Assembly (NCBI RefSeq): GCF_040869045.1
Contig: NC_090320.1
Coordinates: 253,146,978-253,210,977 of the forward strand
From: Eurosta solidaginis
Taxonomy: Eukaryota > Arthropoda > Insecta > Diptera > Tephritidae
Length of the DNA: 64,000 nt
Direction: 5' to 3'
A program made the position numbers and the translations under genes. The notes beneath the pieces are model-generated. The model was not told the DNA's origin and did no database searches. It saw only the letters and a program-made list of their open reading frames with translations. Shown piece after piece: positions 58,740 through 64,000 of the stretch. How positions within the stretch are numbered: the stretch's first letter is position 1; each line of letters begins with the position of its first letter.

Positions 58740-59265
58740 ATGAAATACTTTTTCATGAAGTGGTCCCTATATGTTTTTGATATATTTCAGAAAACAATCT
58801 CCAATTTATCTGGCGATAGTTGAAAAATGCTCCTTCCAAAATTATACTCGCACGGCTTCCTAAAGAATTCGCAAATATTCCAGAATTGGTTCGGAATAGT
58901 CCTGAAATACTCAGGAAAACACGCTCGAAACATATATAAGATAATCCCGAAATAGTCACTAATGGTTTCATTGATTATAAAACGAATACAGCCAAGAAAT
59001 TGATCCGAAGCAGCCGCGAGAGGATTTGGGACACACGCGGTGCTGAAGTATCCGAAATAAACCCGAAAAAATAATACCCAAAAAATCTGGATATAACCAC
59101 GAAAAATTGCGAACACCATTCTGAATACAAATCTGGAACATTACCGAAATATCGTGAAGTAATTTGGAAATAGCCTCGACCTGATTCCGTGCACAGTCTC
59201 GAACTAGCCTATGTAGTTCCGAACTTATCCTGAAATGGTTCAAAAATGTTCAAGTTGTAATGTTT
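58740..59265 (-). repeat. degenerate short repeat (CCGAAATA/CTGAAATA)
   Basis: Loose repetition of TTCGGAATAG, TCCTGAAATA, TCCCGAAATAG, ACCGAAATATCG at about 20-40 bp spacing. The open minus-strand frames here (58,753-59,243, Phe/Ile/Gly-rich in three overlapping frames) are explained by this periodicity. Confidence 0.4.
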
Positions 59266-59749
59266 AGATATCTGGATGTCTTAGTAATTAGATATTGCCC
59301 CTGCGACTGAACGACAACAGAAGGGCTCATTTAGTTTACTAAAAAGTTGCTTATACTTGGAAAGGATTCCCATTGATTGTGCCCGGGGTAAGATATTTGG
59401 AACCAACCAAAAATAATGAGTTACTTACTTTCCTTGGCGAAGTTTAAGCCAAGGAAATCCATTCCTCAAAAACTCTCTCTATCAGTCGTCATGCTCTCCG
59501 TGGCACATCACGCCCATCCACTAGTTGGAAAAAATGTGGGAAGTCAAATTATGATCGGACTTATATCGTTGAGCGCCGCTGTTGCGATACTGCCTGCGAT
59601 GGTGAGGAGCCTCTGAGAAGTCTTTTCTACCGATCACAGACACATGCACAATGCTTGTTAATACATAACTTCGCTTTAGACTAAAATTAAGTGGCTTATT
59701 AGTAAATACTCCACTTTAAGTGCATTCGTACGCGGTTTCCTAAAATTAA
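59266..59749. other. unassigned stretch
   Basis: The 66-codon plus-strand frame at 59,416-59,616 has no recognisable domain and I do not call it a gene. Confidence 0.3.
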
Positions 59750-59960
59750 CCGGATTTAAAATACATCCGGATCCAAAAAGTAACCGGTCATAAAATAATA
59801 CCCGGTACTAAAGAAATACCCGGTCCAATATAAGTACTCGGTTCCGAAAAGGTACCTGGTTCTAAAAAGTGCACAGATCCGAAAAAGGATCTGGTTCTGA
59901 AAAACTACCTTTTTCTTAAAGGTATCCGAACCAGAATTATGTTTTTAAGACGTATCAGCA
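59750..59960 (-). repeat. degenerate GTACCCGGTTC repeat, inverse of 55.4 kb
   Basis: Units such as TACCCGGTACTAAAGAAATA and GGTACCTGGTTCTAAAAAG are the reverse complement of the units at 55,430-56,120. Confidence 0.55.
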
Positions 59961-60017
59961 TTCGAAAATTGTACCAAATAAGAGCCCGATTCTTAGAAAA
60001 TATTCTCTGGGACTCAG

Positions 60018-60263
60018 TTATGCAGAGGCACCACGTGAAAAATGATGTTCACTGCTTCCTGAGGAGCTGATATTACCGAAAACCGTTTGTATCAACTCGC
60101 TTCGCTTGAGTGTGTTTACCTGCTGTTCTCTGCAATCTAAAAAGTTCGCTATATCCTCCTTCGAAAAATTTTCTACGTAATATTTTAGACGCTTACACAG
60201 ACAACTTTTATTGTAAGAAGAAAAGGTAATAGCGCACAATAAAATAGACCATGAGAGTAACAA
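60018..60263 (-). CDS. 81-codon ORF, unrecognised
   Basis: The minus-strand frame contains KYYVENFSKEDIANFLDCRE and QQVNTLKRSELIQTVFGNIS. Composition is protein-like and it does not lie in an identified repeat. No domain, signal or family is recognised, and the first ~25 residues (hydrophobic, Cys-rich) may not belong to it. It could be a host exon, an element remnant or chance. Confidence 0.2.
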   Translation of the reverse strand: MLLSWSILLCAITFSSYNKSCLCKRLKYYVENFSKEDIANFLDCREQQVNTLKRSELIQTVFGNISSSGSSEHHFSRGASA

Positions 60264-61299
60264 AAAGCCAGCTCTCTCTAGGTTGACAACTCAATGCTTA
60301 GTGGGTAGCGGGTGGGGTGTCATATTTCAATTACCATCGATTGCTGCTGATGTGCTTATGAAAGCAAATCCAAACAGCTGTGCACTTTTCTATGCAATAA
60401 ATTTACAACCTTGAATGTTGGTTCAAAAGCCAAAAGTAAATTTAACGTAAAATAACAGATGCTACAAAAGCTGCAATGGAATGTAGAAGATCTATGCAAG
60501 TCGTCGCTTATACAATTTCTCGTTTATATAATGTTAAACATTTCAAAGTAACAAATGCATTTGGCAAAGCAAATGGCAATAAGTGGAAATTAGTTGCAGT
60601 TGTGACTTTTCGCTTATTGATTGCTTACATGTGCATATGATTGTTGTGCTTTGATGCCAAAAAGAGTGTAATAGACAAGCGATTGTTAAAAGAAATTTGC
60701 TTTTATTTTGCCGTATGCTAATATCTGTTGGGATGCTAAACTTGTTGTGGGCAATCCCACGTACTTGCTACATTTTGGGTGGGAAAGAGGCTGCGCCTCG
60801 ACAATCTGCTTTCTTGTTGACATCAAAATCTTTCTTGGTATAGTTTGGGACAGAGTGGGCCACGATGGAATTAATGGTCGTACATTCGGGAAGTTGGGCA
60901 ACAACAACAACAACAAGAGTAGACTTCGCGAATGGTCGAACTACCATCAACAATGAAGCAGGGTTTTAGCATTAAAATATTACTTAAGCCACATTTCTTT
61001 TTTTTATCAAAACCATCCCAAAAAACGTGATTCCGGCATGCAGAGCTCGAGCATCCTTAAGGTTTACAACTTAATAGTGACATCAATACTGTTATGGACC
61101 GGATACAGCGACCCAGAATAAGTAAGTGGTATTATGGTAAGTATTGTGTTGCTTCGATAAAAAGAGTACGTTTCGTATATAAAACCAATTTGCATAAACT
61201 AAACGCGCGGGGTAAAAGAAACCTAAAGTGACTTTAGAAGTGAAGGGAGACGCTCGATTAAAAAAAAGGAGAAGAAATTAAGGCTAAAAGCTGTCTTTA
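60264..61299. other. unassigned non-coding DNA
   Basis: Single-copy-looking, with a CAACAACAACAACAAC run at 60899-60915. No domain in the three overlapping ORFs at 60,686-60,956. Confidence 0.45.
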
Positions 61300-61610
61300 A
61301 TTTTATTACTCATTTTCCTAATGAGCTGTTTCACACTCTTTTGTTTGCCCCATAGAATACTTCGAAGAGCTTGACGGTTTGGCATTGCATCATCAATGTT
61401 TCAAAACAATACTTCGTCCTGGCTTAACACCAACCTTGCATTTGGAAAGTGTTTTCCCTCAAGTACCTTCGGTTTTGGACTGTTTGTCCCATTTTTTCTA
61501 TTATATTTGCCTGTTCCACTACCTTCGGATTGTGTGGTCTTTGTCGACTCTCCTTCATCAGCGCATATCCTTGTTCATATGTTTTGTTGTGGAAAAATTC
61601 CCTTATTCAA
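61300..61610 (-). pseudogene. second gypsy-type fragment (post-protease to integrase tail)
   Basis: Minus-strand nucleotide alignment to 47,215-47,560. Shared blocks include AAGACCAC, AAAGAGTGTGA against ACAGAGTGTGA, TAAGCCAGGACG against CAAGCCAGGACG, and TGAAACAT. It spans the same join of post-protease sequence to the integrase tail found in the 46.4-kb element. Several frameshifts; no LTR adjoins it. Confidence 0.6.
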
Positions 61611-61646
61611 TCAAAATTTGTTAATTTGGTTCGAGATTAAAAAAAC

Positions 61647-61868
61647 CAAGTAACGAAGTCTAAGTTCGGGTGAAACCACTGTATACTTGAAATGCTGTTG
61701 TTGTTTGTTTTGTGTTCTTAATAGTGTTACAAGTCTGCGCAATAATACATAAACATATGGTTCTATTTTGAACTAATTTTTCTTCGAGTTATGGCTCCCG
61801 AAACATAGAAAATTCCTTATTCATAAAAGGGGCGGTGCCACGCCCATTTTTTAAATTTGAAGTTTTTC
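61647..61868 (-). mobile_element. DINE-1-like 3'-end fragment
   Basis: Starts CAAGTAACGAAGTCTAAGTT (the inverted 3' end with a decayed hairpin) and later has GGGGCGGTGCCACGCCC. Only about 220 bp long; it abuts the next copy, which points the other way. Confidence 0.55.
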
Positions 61869-61879
61869 CTATTTATTGT

Positions 61880-63885
61880 TATACTCAGTTGAGCAGAGCT
61901 CACAGAGTATATTAACTTTGATTGGATAACGGTTGGTTGCACAGGTATAAAGGAATCGAGATAGATATAGACTTCCATATATCAAAATCATCAGTATCGA
62001 AAAAAAATTTGATTAAGTCATGTCCGTCCGTCCGTTAACACGATAACTTGAGTAAATTTTGAGGTATCTTGATGAAATTTGGTATGTAGATTCCTGGGCA
62101 CTCATCTCAGATAGCTATAGATAGCTATTAAAAATGAACGATATCGGACAATAACCACGCCCACTTTTTCGATATCGAAAATTTCGAAAAATCGAAAAAG
62201 TGCTATAATTCATTACCAAATACGGATTAAGCGATGAAACTTGGTAGGTGAGTTGAACTTATGACGCAGAATAGAAAACTGGTAAAATTTTGGACAATGG
62301 GCGTGGCACCGCCCACTTTTAAAAGAAGGTAATTTAGAAGTTTTGCAAGCTGTAATTTGGCAGTCGTTGAAGATGAAAGATGAAATTTGGCAGGAACGTT
62401 ACTCTTATTACTATATGTCTGCTTAATAAAAATTAGCAAAATTGGAGAACGACAACGCCCACTTTTTAAAAAAAATTTTTTTTAAATTCAAATTTTAAAA
62501 AAAAAGTTAATATCTTTACAGTATATAAGTAAAGTATGTCAACATTTAACTCCAGTAATGATATGTTGCAACAAAATACAAAAATAAAAGAAAATTTCAA
62601 AATGGGCGTGGCTCCGCCCTTTTTCATTTATATTTTCTAGGATACTTTTAATGCCATAAGTCGAACAAAAATTTACCAATCCTTGTGAAATTTGGTAGAC
62701 GCTTAGATTCTAGTACGATAACTGTTTTCTGTGAAAAAGGGCGACATCGGTTGAAGCCACGCCCAGTTTTTATACACAGTCGACCGTCTGTCCTTCCGCT
62801 CGGCCGTTAACACGATAGCTGAGCAAAAATCGATATATCTTTACTAAACTCAGTTCACGTACTTATCTGAACTCACTTTGTATTGGTGTAAAAAATGGCC
62901 GAAATCCGACTATGACCACGCCCACTTTTTCGATATCGAAAATTACGAAAAATGAAAAAAATGCCATAATTATATACCAAATACGAAAAAAGGGATGAAA
63001 CATGGTAATTGGATTGGTATATTGACGCGAAATATAACTTTAGAAAAAAACTTCGTAAAATGGGTGTGACACCTACCATATTAAGTAGAAAAAAATGGAA
63101 AAGTTTTGCAGGGCGAAATCAAAAGCCCCTGGAATCTTGGAAGGAATACTGTTCGTGGTATTACATATATAAATAAATTAGCGGTACCCGACAGATGATG
63201 TTTTGGATCACCCTGGTCCGCATTTTGGCCGATATCTCGAAAACGCCTTCACATATACAACTAAGGCCACTCCCTTTTAAAACCCTCATTAATACCTTTA
63301 ATTTGATACCCATATCGTACAAACAAATTCTAGAGTCACCCCTGATCCACCTTTATGGCGATATCTTGAAAAGGCGTCCACCTATAGAACTAAGACCCAC
63401 GCCCTTTTAAAATACTCATTAACACCTTTCATTTGATACCCATACCGTACAGACAAATTCTAGAGTCGCCCCTGGTCCACTTTTATAACGATATTCTGAA
63501 AAGGCGTCCACATCAGAGTCACCCCTGGTCCACCTTTATGGCGATATTTCGAAAAGGCGTCCTCCTATAGAACTAGGGATCATTCCCTTTTAAAATACTC
63601 ATTACCACTTTTTATTTGATACCCATATCGTACAAATACATTCCAGAGTCACCCCTGGTCCACGTTTATGGCGATATCCCGAAATGGCCTCCACCTATAG
63701 AAGTATGGCCCACTCGCTTTTAAATTACTCGTTAATACCTTCCATTTGATACCCAAAGCGGACAAACACATTCTACAGTCACCCTTGGTCCACCTTTACG
63801 GCGATTTCTCGAAATAGCGTCCACCTATAGAACTATGGCCTACTCCCTTTTAAAATAATCTTTAACACCTTTCGTTTCATACCAG
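61880..63885 (+). mobile_element. DINE-1-like element, copy 6 (3'-truncated)
   Basis: Plus-strand copy starting TATACTCAGTTGAGCAGAGC, with AGTCATGTCCGTCCGTCC (62016-62034), TTTTTCGATATCGAAAATTT and GGGCGTGGCACCGCCCAC. About five array units follow. The sequence leaves homology near 63,885 (CGTTTCATACCAGATATC) without reaching the 3' hairpin. Confidence 0.75.
63200..63885 (+). repeat. ~128-bp tandem array inside DINE-like copy 6
   Basis: About five units with TTTGATACCCATATCGTAC, TCTAGAGTCACCCCTG, GGTCCACCTTTATGGCGATA and GGCGTCCACCTATAGAACTA. All are type A; one unit near 63,500 is shortened. Confidence 0.85.
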
Positions 63886-64000
63886 ATATCTGCTTTGAGT
63901 ACTAATAATATTAGTGCTCTTAGTCATGAGCCAAAAAATTGTGTCTAAATGTGTACTTAGTCAAGTACGGACAAATACTATGAGTGATTAACACATAAAA

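Noticed and set aside
58753..59243. Three overlapping Phe/Ile/Gly-rich minus-strand ORFs
   Set aside because: Open in several frames because of a degenerate short repeat; no consistent protein.
1..64000. A new defence, biosynthetic or signalling system
   Set aside because: I found no cluster of non-transposon genes. The novelty here is in repeat structure and element history, not in a gene system.

Overview
This window looks like gene-poor, repeat-packed DNA from a higher fly. I infer a true fruit fly (Tephritidae), because several interspersed repeats resemble families I know from tephritid sequence; no database search was possible. The DNA is AT-rich. I found no convincing host protein gene, rRNA or intact tRNA. 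Nearly every coding signal belongs to a decayed transposable element. The stretches between repeats look like intergenic or long-intron DNA. No CRISPR, phage or operon-like structure is present.

Layout. 0.25-6.0 kb: a DINE-1-like (Helentron-related) element on the minus strand with an internal ~128-bp tandem array. It is interrupted by a small hairpin retroposon (2.03-2.23 kb) and a non-LTR retrotransposon (2.9-5.7 kb). 6.4-14.6 kb: a TTATCGA-rich repeat, a degenerate ACTTAC hexamer tract carrying a hAT-type MITE and a SINE, an RTE-like fragment, a degenerate ~150-bp tandem array carrying another SINE, and a second DINE-like copy. 16.4-24.6 kb: R1-like and RTE-like pieces, a SINE with a clean 14-bp target duplication, and a CAA-tailed retroposon. 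25.2-28.3 kb: a complete minus-strand DINE-like element. 28.4-32.6 kb: retroelement fragments and a short complete DINE-like element. 32.6-43.5 kb: a nearly full-length non-LTR element, a Helitron with both recognisable ends and its own ~128-bp array, and a 4-kb DINE-like element. 43.7-54.1 kb: a foldback element, jockey-like and RTE-like pieces, an internally deleted Ty3/gypsy element, a related solo LTR, a 1.1-kb palindrome and a SINE. 55.4-60 kb: degenerate short-period repeats and a Helitron 3' end. 61.3-63.9 kb: a gypsy fragment and two more DINE-like copies, the last with its array.

How the parts relate. The elements form nested layers. SINEs sit inside an RTE-like element, the hexamer tract and a tandem array. 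Retroposons sit inside a DINE-like element, and a Helitron sits in an (AT)n tract beside a non-LTR element. The most interesting observation is that two different rolling-circle-type families carry recognisably homologous ~128-bp tandem modules. Next are a retroposed 58-bp-stem hairpin with a 16-bp target duplication, a tRNA-headed SINE family ending in T-runs, and a gypsy deletion derivative whose deletion junction also appears in a second copy.

Limits. Boundaries are mostly estimated by eye to within about 5-30 bp unless a target duplication is quoted. Clade names rest on remembered motif patterns.
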